Shown one piece after another: positions 1 through 12,313 of a stretch of 64,000 nt of DNA; position 1 is the first letter of the stretch; every line of letters starts with the position of its first letter. This stretch comes from Macrothele yani. Lineage: Eukaryota > Arthropoda > Arachnida > Araneae > Macrothelidae. The notes under the pieces are model-generated. The model searched no databases and was not told the origin of the DNA. It worked only from the letters and a program-made list of their open reading frames with translations. A program made the translations under genes and the position numbers. Location: positions 46,819,336 to 46,883,335 of the forward strand of contig CM077006.1 in the NCBI GenBank assembly GCA_039090855.1. Direction: 5' to 3'.

Positions 1-3000
1 GATCGCATTCCTCCTAAAATTCCTAAAATTCCTAATATTTTGTGACCCTCCTTAAATTCCTAAAATTAGACCTAAAATTTGCTATTCATCCTAAAATTTT
101 CGTAAGCTTATTTTTATTAAAAACACAACCGTTATTAACGCCAATAAATTTACCATTACGGTAAGGTAAAAAGACCTGTTATTGTAGAAACACAGCCTAT
201 ATGCTGTGCTGCTGAAGGGAGGGAAAAATGACGCCATCGAGATGCACTTGCTTCGGGGCGGGCGTTCCATTTTTTTGCCTTCGAACAGTTTTCGAGAGTA
301 ACAAGAGATCTAAGGGAAAAGGGGAGGGGTCATTTTCACCCCTGGTTTGCGCTTTGCAGACGAATTCCGTGGCACGCAGAAGATCGTACTTTATTTTTGT
401 ACATGCCTTGTGGAACCTCCTCTTTCTGCTGATGTTTTGTTATTGTAAACCGCAGGTGGGTGGAAGCAAAGAGGAAACATGTGGTCTCCTTCCGTAACCT
501 CCGGTAATGACGATGGGATGGTAGCTGAGTATTATCTTGGCAGGCAGTAGAGCACGTGATCATTGACCTTCGATCATGCGTCGGCGACAGCGACCTTCGA
601 TGCGCAATATATCTCGGCTCCGACTCGCTTTGACTGAACTTGCGTGAGATGCGTATGATAGTTTCTGGTTTTACGTCTTTTATGGTGTTCTCTGTGCTGT
701 GTGCAGGTTCAGTTCTCTAGTGGTGACCTGCTTTTTTTTTTTTTTTTTTCATATCTTCTGACATCCTCGCAGCCAAATTTCGGGAAGTTGTCTGGTTTTG
801 CAATATTGGAACGTGTTTTTGTACTTCCCTTTCATTTTCTGGTTAGTAATACAAGTGTTTAAGATGCCTAAATCCAAAACGAAATTTCAAGATGCGTGGC
901 TCGCCAAAGAATTGGACGGAGTGAAGTTGAAAGAATGGTGTTCTGCAACTGAAACAATATTTTCTGCTAAGTGTATATTGTGTTCAGAAATTTTCAACAT
1001 TTCTAATAGTGGCTTTTCACAAGTAAAAGCGCATCATAAAGGAAAAAAACATTTGCAGAAATTTCAAAGTAAATTTCAAAATAAGTCCATCCTGAAAGCC
1101 TTTGGAGGACGGGATCTTCAGCCCAAAACAAATATTAGTGAAGTACTGAGTCATGATTTACAGTTGGCTAAAGCCGAAGCATTATGGGCCATGAAAGTTG
1201 CTAAGGACAATATGTCTTTTGTTTCATGCACTGAAACAGTTGAACTTTTCAAAGAAATGTTTCCTGATTCTGCTATTGCAGCCAAAATGCAACTTAAAGA
1301 AAAAAAGTTGCTTATGTGATATCACATGGATTGTCAAAATATTTTGAAGAGGATTTGAAAAAAGACATTGCATCTAGTAGCACAGGAAAGGTTACTATAG
1401 CATTTGATGAAACTACAAATACACAAGTGAAACGGCAGTTGGATGTGTATCTCAGGTACTGGTCTTCAGAAATAAATTCAGTTTCTTGCCGATACCTAAC
1501 AAGCGTTTTTCTGGGTCATGCAACAGCAGATATTTTGCTAAAAGAAATTCTTGATGTGTTATCATCCTTCAATATTTCGTTGAACAGAATTATTTGTGTA
1601 TCCATGGACAACCCAAATGTAAATAAGTGCTTTTTACGCAAATTCAATGAAGTTGTAAAACAAGAAACAGGCCAGAAATCTTTGGAACTAGGTTTTTGCA
1701 ACCTGCATGTTGTTAGTAATGCATTTAAAATTTTTTTGACAAGCTTAAATATAGAATTTGACGAATTTGCTACTGATATGCATTACTTTTTAAAGAGTAG
1801 TGCTGCAAGACGAGAGGATTATAAATCTGTCGAGGATATAACATTGGTCACTGCCAAATTTCTTTTGCGTCATGTCAGCAACAGATGGTTAACCGTTGGT
1901 TCTGTAGCCCAGAGGCTCTTGGATCAATGGCTAAATATTACAGAATATTTTTTAAACTTCTTGCCATCTCAAAAAATATTTGAAAAACAACTGCGCAATT
2001 CGGCAAGGTATAAAATAATTCACTGTTTCCTGAAAAATGAGCTTACTCCTTGCTATTTAGCATTAATTTCATTTTCACACCAAAATTTTGAAAAGTTTTC
2101 ATTATGTTATCAGAGTGAAGAACCAAAAATACACCAGTTATATTCTGATTTAAATACTTTAATGAGGAATGTTATGGCTCAGTTTATCCAAGATGATGTT
2201 ATAGCAGGGAAATTTGGAGAAGACCTAAAGAATGTAGATTTTGAAAACAAAAATTCATGGAAAAAACTAGGGGAGTTAGAAGTTGGTATGAAGACAAAAA
2301 AATCTCCTCAGGAATGTTCAGGAGACCAGGCAGAAATTATTTCTCTTAGATGTAAGATCATCACTAATTGCAACCACAAAATATTTAAAGTCAAATTTGC
2401 CATTCTGCAATCAAAAGCTAAGAGACATAGAAGTTTTAAAGGTAAAAGAACCAAAGAAAGAGTCAACTCAACTTTCAGTCACTGAAGGACTTTCGGAAAT
2501 AACCAGAATTTCAAGTGTTTTGCATCTTTCTGAGGAACAAATTGATAGAGTAAGAGAAGAGTGGAAACTTTTAAATTGCGATAAGCCAACTCTAGATGAA
2601 CTAGTGAAATTTTCAGAGGAAGGGCATATTCCAGTGCGGATTGATCATTACTGGCGTAATATATTTAGTATTAAAGACTCTAGCGGAAAAGAAAAATACT
2701 CAAATCTTGCTAAACTCATAAAGTCAATTTTAGTTTTACCTCATGGTAATGCTGATGCAGAAAGGGGATTTTCGGTTAACACTGCTCTGTTAAGGAAGGA
2801 CAAGGCTAACTTAAAAGACTCAACTATAACATCATTAAGAATAGTTAAAGGAGCCATTAAACACTATGGATGTGTAAGTAAAGTTCCCATAACAAGAAAT
2901 TTGTTAAATAGTGTTTGTGATTCACATAAATTTTATAAAGAGTATGTTGATAAGCTGAAGGAAGAAGAATAAAAAAAGGTAAAAGAAAGGAAGCAGAAAG

Positions 3001-4300
3001 AGAGGGAAAATAAGGAAAAGCAGCTAGAGAAAAAAAGAAAAGCTGAGTTTGATGACAAAATAAAAGAAAATGATGCAGAAATAAATAGACTTAAAAACGA
3101 TAAAGAAGCCTCCCTAGCAATAATTCAAGAGGGAACAGAAAGAATGAGAAAAGCTGTAGAAAAACAAAATACTGTTGAAATAGCAGTTGCCTCTAACTTG
3201 ATCATACAAGGTTCAGCTGAAATAAAGAAAACTGAAAGTAAATTAGTTGTGGTAGAAGCAGAAAAAGATAGGCTAATCAGGAAAAGGTTAAAACAATAAT
3301 ATGAAAAAAGTAATTCAGTGAACAATTGTACATAGTTCTTGGTTTTCAATTACCTTTTTAGGATATTATAATTTAATGTGAAACCTGAAAACTTTACTGT
3401 GAAAATCGTGAATTGCTTCTGGTTCAACAGCATATTAATGTTCAAAGTGAAACTTGAATGTGGTAAATATACTTGAATATGATAATAACACGTGAAAAGA
3501 TAAGAACTGAACATTAGAAGTAAATCATACTTAAACTTTAGACATTAGACGTTATGCAAAAAATTTGGGTGTTAACTTCGACCATATATACTAATGGACT
3601 GCACATTGGCAATAGCTGCATCAAAGCCGCCATGGCTCAAACATTGGGCACGTCATCATCAGACTCCAAATTTCGTGTAAAAATGCTGTTATGATTACTA
3701 ATTTACGCTGCAGAACTTCAGTGTTTTCGGTGTATTATGTGAATGCGCCTCATATATAATGAAAACTCTTCAGGTAAGTTTACTTATGAGCTATATACAT
3801 GCATGATCAGGTTGTTTACATTTTGTGATTTATAATGTGATGAACATTTGCGAAGAATTTGGAACATGCATTCCATTTTTTTCTTAAGTTACTATATTTT
3901 TATATCAATAGCTGCAAGTTTCTGGTTAAGTAATTGAACTTTATTGACTTAGGTATTTAATTCGTTTCTTACCCATGAAAAATCATAGAACTTTCTTTAC
4001 TATATCGCTCAGAGCAACCATAAGCACAGCAGGTGTAACCCATCTTTTTGACTGATGTCACGTGATTTTATGTTGGAGCCAGAAATTTTGATGTCATGCG
4101 CAGTCTATCAGTATATATGGTTGAAGGGTGTGAAGCAAACTCTTTACAATGTATACAAAGTTGTTTTACTAGATGTATACAAATATACATCTAGTTTTTA
4201 TTGAAATACACTCCTAAAATTTTCCTAAAATTTTTCTAAAAATTCCTAAAATTCCTAAAATTCCTACCTAAAATTTTCCAGAAGTATGCTATGATCCCTG
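1..4300 (+). mobile_element. hAT DNA transposon (hAT-1), 5' tip cut by the window edge
   Basis: The window opens with GATCGCATTCCTCC and the element closes at 4300 with ATGATCCCTG, whose reverse complement is CAGGGATCAT. A 5' terminus of CAG+GGATCGCAT just outside the window would pair with it, as expected for hAT termini. Both ends carry clusters of CCTAAAATT (about 11-100 and 4210-4275) in the same orientation, probably subterminal transposase-binding repeats. The interior carries a broken hAT transposase at 864-3299. The 5' region (1-863) includes a T tract at 731-749. The 8 bases after 4300 (CACATATC) would be one target duplication; its partner is outside the window. Confidence 0.8.
864..3299 (+). 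pseudogene. hAT-1 transposase, two frameshifts and one internal stop
   Basis: The likely start is ATG 864 (MPKSKTKF), inside a longer open frame. An N-terminal zinc finger of CxxC...HxxxxxH form (CILC...HHKGKKH, about residues 35-65) should bind DNA. The first frame ends at 1319 and coding continues in another frame from about 1316, where ISHGLSKYF is typical of hAT proteins. The RNase H-like core follows: IAFDETTN supplies the first Asp, CVSMDN the second, and CNLHVV the conserved C/H pair. A second frameshift lies near 2340. The C-terminal dimerisation block has ADAERGFS with the expected Glu. After TAA at 2970-2972 the same frame stays open to TAA 3297, adding about 108 Lys/Glu-rich residues that look like a coiled coil. 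Not functional as it stands. Confidence 0.85.
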
Positions 4301-4885
4301 CACATATCCAGCAGGTTCTGGATATTGTTGTTTGATCAAGTCCCATCACCAGCTCTTGGAACTGACAACTCAAACTCGTTTTTGTATTTCCCTTTTTTTT
4401 TTTTATATCGAAGTAACAATTATTCAGTTATACCAAGAGAAAATTAAGTGCAAAATTGAAATCTTCAGCTCATAAATTTGACTGTGATTTTGCAATTTAA
4501 ACTGTGAGATGATTAAGTGTAAAATTCAAATCTTGAACTCATAATGTTAGCAACAATTTTATAATTCACACATCCTTTATTGCATATGCATATGTCATTA
4601 TTCTCACTCATAGAAAAACTGATTTGACCAGCAGAACTCTCCTTTAAATTACATAAATTCAACTTTATTACATGATTTACATCCTCTAACTTAAATTATA
4701 TACATAGAAAAATATTGCAAACTCATTTGGCATACTTCAGTTTTCATAGTTAAGTCATGTGCAAAAGCATTTGGGCATATGTTTTTGTTATGTATGTAAT
4801 TGATAAGTTCTTTAAAACATTTGGCGAGAGGTGCTTAAGAAGTCCTTCTTATTTTTGTGGGAGAAAAAGAGTAGGAACCCTGACC
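4301..4885. other. Intronic AT-rich DNA, nothing recognised
   Basis: Unique-looking AT-rich sequence with a short T tract near 4389. No coding similarity, RNA gene or element end was seen. Confidence 0.5.
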
Positions 4886-5192
4886 AGGGTACAATTAAAA
4901 GATTAAAATACAGACTACTAATTAAAATATGAAATCTAAATACACATGAAAATAGTGAACAGCACTCGGTATTGCCAGCAACATCCGTGGCTAAAGCTTT
5001 TTGCTCTCGCTGTAGCATGTCATCAGAGCCATATCACCGTGTATGCCACATTTTGGCAAAACGCATGAAAATCTTTAGCCAAAAATGTTGCTGAGAATAC
5101 TAAGTGCTGTTCACTATTTTTAAATGTTTTTAGATTTCAGGTTTTAATTATATATATGGTAGTCTGTATTTTAATCTTTTTAATTGTGTACT
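4886..5192. repeat. Imperfect inverted repeat (hairpin), arms about 115 bp
   Basis: The left arm, about 4886-4997, reads on the opposite strand as the right arm, about 5073-5192. Shared blocks include TAGTCTGTATTTTAATCTTT, GTGCTGTTCACTATTTT and ATGTTGCTG. The 75-bp loop is unrelated. Size and structure fit a short fold-back MITE, but no target duplication was clear. Confidence 0.75.
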
Positions 5193-5499
5193 GGTGAATA
5201 TTTTTAAATTCCCAATTTTTTTATTTCAGTACACATGGTTTAGGTTGAAATGGACTGCTCCTGTCCCCTGATTCAATCCAGCAGTCAGTTACTGCACACT
5301 AGGCAACAACTAACCCCTGAATTTTCTAGCATAATCATGATTTGAGAATTTTCCATAAGTATCACATTAGTACATTTAGTGCCTAAGCCAATCGGTTTTG
5401 AATAGTGAACAAGAATTTCCACCTTGCACCTCACATGTGCAAATGCTATGGCCAACAACATACAGCCACATGACTGCAGAGTTTTGTAATTGCCAAGGT

Positions 5500-6150
5500 G
5501 CAACATGGGTAACATGGTAGATATGATGGGCTTTGAAAGAGGTTTCATCATTAGAGTTCATCTTGTTGGACTTTCATAACAAAGACCATGGAACTCAGTG
5601 GAAAACAAGAGGCACACACTTTGGCACATGCATCCTGCATTACAACATGTACAGAAAATTCCAACACATTTTGGCTTGCACCAACAAGAAAAATTAAGCC
5701 ATTGCCATTTTGAAGCTAGTTGGATATAAGCCTTAGGCATCCTAATGTACTCATATTAACAAAAATTATTTGCAATGGAGTCTTGTGCAAGTGGGAGGCT
5801 ATTAGCATGAAAACTCTCTTTTCTCCACAAAATTGACTGGGATGGCTAGCTCATGTTATAAAGATTAATGGAAGTGGACCAGAAACATATCATATGCATG
5901 GTCTAGGATCTCTGGCACCTCTATATCTGCATTTAACTTCCTGGTGGCTCATGTACTTCTGGGGATTTTGACCATATATCACTTTTGTACTGTTGACAGT
6001 GCTTGCATTTATTGCTCTTAGATCTTATGCAATAAATTAAAAAATTGTGGAAGGACTTTGAGAATCTAATCTTCTTTTGCCTGCCTATATGCCAGACTTC
6101 AATCTAATCGGAGTCCCGTGGAATGACATTTATTTGAATGCAAGAACATA
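5500..6150 (+). pseudogene. Decayed Tc1-like transposase remnant
   Basis: Only traces of a Tc1 transposase survive. Near 5530 the + strand reads GFERGFIIRVHLVGLS, matching the start of the Tc1 DNA-binding helix-turn-helix. Around 5940-6030 a VMYFWGF-like stretch and an LLTVLAFIALRSYAI-like stretch match the segment between the first two catalytic Asp residues. Near 6090 the reading MPDFNLIGVPWND corresponds to SPDLNPIE-xW, with the catalytic Glu lost. Many stops and frame changes; total length is far below a complete 1.5-kb element. No terminal repeats were found. Confidence 0.55.
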
Positions 6151-6463
6151 TTTTGCACTACAATTTAAAATGGATTTAGTTATATACAGTTCAACTGTTT
6201 TAAACCCCATTTTGGACTTTCCTTTTAAAGTGATACTGCACTGACTGTCAAAAAGCATATACATTTTTTTAAGTCAGTTAAAAGCATCAAGTTTTATTCT
6301 ATTCTAAATGGCTTCACTCAGAAACCTAAGTACTCCTCTTTTTTATTAGTATCAGTTTCTATTGTGAACCTTTATAAGTTTGTGTCTTAATTTAACAGTG
6401 ATCTTTGGACTTATTTTTTCTTTCTTTCCTGTTATATATATAAATTATTTTATTTTGTTTTAG

Positions 6464-6508
6464 GGACTTGCTGGGGAACATGGAATACCTGGTGCTAAAG
6501 GTGATCCA
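6464..6508 (+). CDS. Collagen exon 1 of window (45 bp)
   Basis: Reads GLAGEHGIPGAKGDP, five perfect Gly-X-Y triplets. It is preceded by a T-rich tract ending in TAG and followed by GTAAGT, a consensus donor. The reading frame is phase 0 at both ends. AGEHGIPGAKGDP resembles a conserved triplet run of fibrillar chains of the V/XI type. Confidence 0.93.
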
Positions 6509-7340
6509 GTAAGTTTTATTAAAACACTATTCTTGTGTTAGTATCTTTACTTGCTCTTTTTAGTTCAAAATAAAAGTTGATTGTAGAATATTTTAAAGTA
6601 TACAATTTTTAAAATATGTAACAGATATAAAGGAATTTTGAAGTTGCTACATGAGTACAAGAACTTTAAAGAATTGAGAGGAGAATATATACTTTGCTTC
6701 ACATGAAATTATTTTTTTCATGTAATTTGGGGCCTGAAAACCTTTAATTGTAAATAAAACAAGTTGGAGTCAACTTCTTCAGTGGATAGCAAAATGTTAG
6801 CTAATACTAATTCAGAGCTTCAAAAACTACCTTGAAAAAGATTGTAGAAACTCGAATTGGAATAGAAGAAAATCTATTACCATTGATTTCACTGCAGGTA
6901 ATCTGTTCAGGAGGAAAGAAAAAAATCATCTATTGATATAACCTGTGGAAAAGGAAAGAATAAACTTTGAATTTGAGAACTATACATTTTACGAATTTTG
7001 CTTTAAAAGAGAAACCAATTCTGCATTTAAAATGGATTGGACTACTATATTCCTCACTTGAAGTGAACATGCTTTTGTTCAGATATTAGAAGCTTTATTC
7101 TAACATTCCAACTTACCTGTTGCATTAAGTGAGCAATGTCTCTGGTAATTTTTAGTGCTATTTTATGTTGTAATTTTTCTTTGTAATGCTTCTTGTGTGA
7201 GGAGGTGTAAAAGCAGTTTTTTTATATTCTTTTTGCCCTAAGCATTGAAAGTATGTTTTCTTTAATAATGTACATAAACTATGGCTATTTTAATTACTGG
7301 AGAAATTATCATTGCACATTTGATGAATGTTTGAACTAAT
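6509..7340. other. Intron 1, first part: no recognised content
   Basis: AT-rich intron sequence after exon 1. No coding or repeat family recognised. Confidence 0.5.
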
Positions 7341-7431
7341 ATCATTTTATCAGTCCAGTGATGGCTACAGTTATCATTTTATCAGTCCAGTGATGGCTAC
7401 AGTTATCATTTTATCAGTCCAGTGATGGCTT
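7341..7431. repeat. Minisatellite, 32-bp unit, 2.8 copies
   Basis: Unit begins ATCATTTTATCAGTCCAGTG and continues ATGGCTACAGTT. Copies lie at 7341-7372, 7373-7404 and 7405-7431. The first two are identical, so the expansion is recent. Confidence 0.95.
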
Positions 7432-8786
7432 CATGTCACTGTTGATGGTATCTTCTCTACTTTCAATCACCCTCCTAATTTTTTTTTCAGTTCTTAAGAC
7501 TGGCATAATAAAAATGCTAACATGTTGGTACATCATTTCACTCCCAGTCTCTTTTGCATCTTTCTAAACTCATTTTATTTTATATGTATCTTTCTCTTGA
7601 CTTACCACCTGCCTAGTGACTTTAATTATTTTCCAGTTTTTATTATGAAAGCAAATCTGGTTTCATTAGATAATAGATTGCACATTTTATCCTCACTGCT
7701 TAGTCCGTGAACATAGTGTTTTTGCTCTGTTCCTAAGTCTTAGAAATAGTCTCACACAGAACTTTTTGACAAATTTCAATAGTTTTTTCCAAGAAGGCAT
7801 CTGTAGTTGGGGATTTTTGTAGTGAGTCTTATTTCCCTCTTAGGAAGCCTGTTATTTTCTTCTAGAATTCATTTTCATAATAAATATGTATTGGTAATAA
7901 TATTTCCAATTCAAAAACACATTGGTTATTTAATGAAAAGAAAGTTAAAACTCTTTCCAATCAGGAAATAATATGAACTTGAAAAATAACCTACTATAGA
8001 AGACTCTCTGAGAAACTCCAGAGAATAAGCAAAAACATCTGTTAGATTACCTGAAATGACTGAAAGATTTTTTCATCTATGTAGTTTCACATTTTTCTAA
8101 GTCATATATGTATTATTAACTTTTTTATGGTAATGATAATAAAACTGTATATGGTGCTTCAATGTCTTAAAAAATGAACAAGTTGCTTAAGTCATTAAAG
8201 AGAAGTTTAAATTTTTATTCTGATGAAATATTTATTATATGACCACTGTCACAGTTTCTGAGTAATCCAAAAGGCAAAAGTATTGTTTCTGAAATACTTT
8301 TTATTTTTTACCTATCAAACTACACTTAAAATTTTCTGAAAAGAATTAAATACATTTTTATTCATGTTTCATCTTGCAATGCTGTTTTGATAGTTGTTAC
8401 TGTTGTTATAGCAATTATAGTTTAAAATTTTATCTTGGTACTTACGTCTTTAACTCTTCTTTAACCAATAACACTCCTTTTCCTCTATTTTCCAAATATT
8501 AACAAATTATCCTAAAAATACATTTGATTTTACTAAAAAAAATATTTGTTATGCACATTTATTTATGAATTCAAAAAACAGTAATGTGGAAAAGCTTTGT
8601 AAGTCACTCAAAGACCAGAAATATTTAAAAATAACTAAACAACTGTAGGAATAAAAACACATTTAATTCTTTTACTTGCTATATGAATATCTGAAAAGTA
8701 CATTTTTAAATTCATAATGATAAGTTTGGTTGCAATGAAACACTGTTATCTTTAAACATTTAGAAAAAATATTTTTTATCACTTAG
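7432..8786. other. Intron 1, second part: nothing recognised
   Basis: AT-rich sequence leading to the exon 2 acceptor. No gene or element seen on either strand. Confidence 0.5.
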
Positions 8787-8840
8787 GGTGGATCTGGACC
8801 ACAAGGACCTATGGGTTTCCCAGGACAAAGAGGAGTAAAG
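8787..8840 (+). CDS. Collagen exon 2 of window (54 bp)
   Basis: Reads GGSGPQGPMGFPGQRGVK, six Gly-X-Y triplets. Acceptor ACTTAG, donor GTATGT. 54 bp is the ancestral fibrillar collagen exon unit. Phase 0 on both sides, so it joins exon 1 and exon 3 without shifting the triplet register. Confidence 0.93.
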
Positions 8841-10318
8841 GTATGTTTTTTTTTTCTTTCTTTTCATAAATTTTAGGGAATTCACTTGATAAAAAAAGAG
8901 AAATCAATTTATTATTTTGCTGACCTGAAAAAAGTATTTTATTTCATACATATGAGTAACATACATTTAATTTCGAATTTATATATTCATTATTATAATA
9001 TTTTTCTTTTTTTATAAATCATTTTTCATCTTAGAACTGTGACTCATGATCTAAGAATTTGCAGGATGAAATGGGATTAAAGGTGAACTCAGTAAGAATA
9101 ATCACTTTCACATTGGAGGAATTATTGAAGTCGGTCAAGTGAGTGAAAGTGGAAGCGGTTGATATGCATATTTACTTGTATTTTGACCAAAAATTTTCTG
9201 TTGAGGGTAGCATCAAGAAATAAATTAAAAGATGTGCAAAACTTGAACAGGTTATATTTAAAAAAAATTATTTGTGATTATCAAGCGTACATCACAAGCA
9301 TGCCCTGAAAAGAAAGTATGTTAAGTATTTACCAGATTATCACTTATGAATTAGTGTTTGATAAGTTATAGAGGTTGTATGTATCGCAAGAATGGATAGA
9401 AAGATATGTAATTGAGGAAACCAGAAAAAAGTCTGGTCAAAAAATATGAGGCTGAGCGAAATTGTAGACATTATTGATATTACTAATATTGTGACTCTGA
9501 ACCATTGCTAGGTTGGATATACCAGAAAAAAATAGACCAGTGGTGAACTACTAGTACGCTGAATACCAAGATACCAAAACATTCTCAGAAAACAACTATA
9601 TGAGAAATGGGCAGGTGAAATTAGAAAAAAATACTGAAATTACTTTGAGATGAACTATTCAAGCTGAAATTGCATCAGTGAGCTTTGAAACCTTTTTTCA
9701 TGTAGTAGTAGATTGAGCATGGTAATTGTTGATCATGATTATTATGTATGTGTGTAATATTGCTAGCAGTATTTTATTTGGTACATTTTTGAAGGATGAT
9801 CGACATCTTTTCATATTTTTTCATACTTTTTATATTCAACATTGGGTCTTTCTTTTACCAAATGACTCATTCACAAAAGTTCCAAATTAACAGATATCAT
9901 GTAATGATTTGTCACTAAAATTGAAACTCAGCAAAGTAAATATAATACATATAGATGTGAAGAGAACTGAGTTTTCCAGAAGGTGCTGAGAAGGATTTCT
10001 CCATTTAAAGTAGTATTTCAAAATTTCCGGAATTGAACTTTAACCTTTGTCTTGCCATTTCCTTTCAATATGTGACTCCAGGTGTTTTTCTGATCAGTTT
10101 ACACATCCAAACAGGATATTTTTTTATGCACTTGCCCTGAGTTACAAGATTGTTTATACTTGTACAATGCCAGGAGTTTTTCAGAAACAATTGCAACATT
10201 GTAGCACCATAAAAGAGAGTTATTAAGAAGTTGCTCTGAAAGCTGAAAACTGAAGGAACTTGGCAGATTCAGCACAGAAGAAGTTTGCTTTCAATGACCA
10301 ATAACCCATTTCAGGGCC
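8841..10318. other. Start of intron 2: nothing firmly recognised
   Basis: AT-rich. At 9064-9094 the reading DEMGLKVNS followed by GTAAG superficially resembles a collagen exon but breaks the triplet rule; it is treated as chance or a dead exon copy. Confidence 0.45.
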
Positions 10319-10540
10319 CACAACAGTGACTCCCCATTCCCTCCTTATAATATCATTACATTAGCTTTTCAGGAAATTAGTATGTCATTTTGGATGTATC
10401 ATTTGTTAACAGCTACTCACAACTTGACACACAACAGTGACTCCTCATTCCCTCCCTGTAACATCATTTCATTAGCTTTTCAGGAGATTAGTATGCCATT
10501 TTGGATGCATCATTTAACAGCTACTCACAACATGACACTT
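10319..10540. repeat. Tandem duplication, unit about 111 bp, two copies
   Basis: CACAACAGTGACTCC starts copies at 10319 and 10430. Both continue through CATTAGCTTTTCAGGA and ATTTTGGATG, ending in CAGCTACTCACAAC. Copies differ by scattered substitutions and small indels. No coding role is apparent. Confidence 0.9.
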
Positions 10541-11218
10541 AGCATTTTGATAGTCCAATTCAAAATTCAGTTTCTCACAAGCCATTGGGCGATCCTGTGT
10601 ATTAATGAAGTTGTGCTAAAATTCTAGCGATGAGATATCTTAAAAGTATAATTCAGCAATACAGGGATTACTAAGATGGCTTAAATTTTACTTTTTTGTC
10701 AAATATTTGGGTTGCACACCAACCCATCGTCGGGAATGACATAAGAGAGTAGATGATGTCCAATTCTTCCACTCAAGCAATAATCTGCTTGAGTGGCAGC
10801 GCCTAGTCTTTCTGTTTGTTAATTGTGGCACTTCTTTCGATTTGTAGACTGTTCTCCAACTTCTGCTTTACAAAGTGCTGTTGACGTGTCAGAATTTTTA
10901 GAGAGTCTCAGTTAATTGAATGTCCGGTACTTTGTATGTGTCTGTCAAGGCCTGTCTTGTTGGAAACATTCCTTATAGTGGCTTTATGTTCTGCTACACT
11001 GGTTGGAAGTTGTCACCCAGTTTTTCGTACATATGTGTTTGAAACAAAATTTCACAGCCCTCAAAAAGAAGGGAACAACTGATGAAATTTACAGGTTTTT
11101 TCATGAAGTGCAGTAAAAGATTGCTTTCTTTGCTTTGCTTGTGGGACACCTCCAAAATTTATACTAGCATTGAGAACTTAAACAGTGAAAGTACTAAATG
11201 CAAGCATTTTATCCATAA
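10541..11218. other. Intron 2 sequence, nothing recognised
   Basis: Less AT-rich than its surroundings in places (10720-10900), which hints at an old repeat, but no family could be named. Confidence 0.4.
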
Positions 11219-12140
11219 TTATGAATATATTGATTATCTTCAATTATTTGAAAATTCTTAGCGTTCGCTTTTGCCACGTTATATTCTGGACGTCGAAAGT
11301 TAAGAATTCCTTGCATTTGAGACATGATATTACTATAAAATAGAATAAAAAAGACTTTACTCACAATGTTTTTTTTTTTTGGTGGTCCTCTTCCTTTTAT
11401 TGCTTTCAATTTTTGAAGTTAAAATATTATGATTCATGCCAAAAATTTGGTAACATGTTCACACTTGCAGGTACCCTGTTGGTGAGTATGGCTTAAAAAA
11501 TGAAGTATTGGTTCTTTTAAGGTGAGTATGGCTTAAAAACGAAGTCTTGGTTAAAAACTCAATGAATAAACAAAGTCTTATTTAAAAGCTAATGACCAAA
11601 TGAAAATATTCGAAAAACCTGGCTCTATATTGACTTTAAGTATTTTTTAAAAATGATGTCTTTGTTCTTCTAAGGTGAGTATAGCTTAAAAACGAAGTTT
11701 TTGGTTAAAACTCAAATGACATACTCACCTTAGAAGAACTAAGACTTCATTTTTTTTTAAATACTTAAAGTCAATATAGAGCCAGGTTTTTCGAATATTT
11801 TCATTTGGTCATTAGGTTTTAACTAATACTTCTTCTGTTTATTGAATTTTTAACCAATACTTCATTTTAAGCCATGCTCACCAACAGGGTGCCTGCAAGT
11901 GTGAACATGTTACCAAATTTTTGGCATGAATCATAATATTTTAACTTCAAAAATTGAAAGCAATAAAAGGAAGAGGACCACCAGAAAAACATTGTGAATA
12001 AAGCCTTTTTTATTCTATTTTATAGTAATATCATGTTTCAAATGCAAGGAATTCTTAACTTCCGACGTCCAGAATATAACATGGCAAAAGCGAACGCTAA
12101 GAATTTTCAAATAATTGAAGATAATCAATATATTTATGAG
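11219..12140. repeat. Large palindrome (fold-back), arms about 410-460 bp
   Basis: The left arm, about 11219-11681, is repeated in reverse complement at about 11731-12140. Matching landmarks are TTGGTGGTCCTCTTCC-like (left) versus GGAAGAGGACCACC (right), AACATGTTCACACTTGCAGG versus CCTGCAAGTGTGAACATGTT, and AAAAACCTGGCTCTATATTG versus its complement. The central loop is about 50 bp. The left arm also holds two close copies of GGTGAGTATGGCTTAAAAA (11483 and 11521). No transposase is encoded. The high arm identity points to a fairly recent fold-back element or a local inverted duplication. Confidence 0.92.
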
Positions 12141-12313
12141 CAACACGTTTAATTTAAATTTGTTTCTTATCATAGGAAATAAATTATATGGTTTATATAA
12201 TTATGAAGTTAAAAAAATGGAATGAGAAACAAATCAAATCAACAATATTGTTATGGATTTTTAAGCTCACCAGAAAACTCGGGCTTGCTTTGTGTTAAAC
12301 AGTGTCACATGTG

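Noticed and set aside
228..497. Open frame of 89 codons near the left edge
   Set aside because: No domain or coding bias, and it lies in the 5' non-coding part of the hAT element.
9064..9094. Collagen-like mini-exon (DEMGLKVNS followed by GTAAG)
   Set aside because: It breaks Gly-X-Y spacing, has no 9n length and lacks a pyrimidine tract. Probably chance or a dead exon duplicate.
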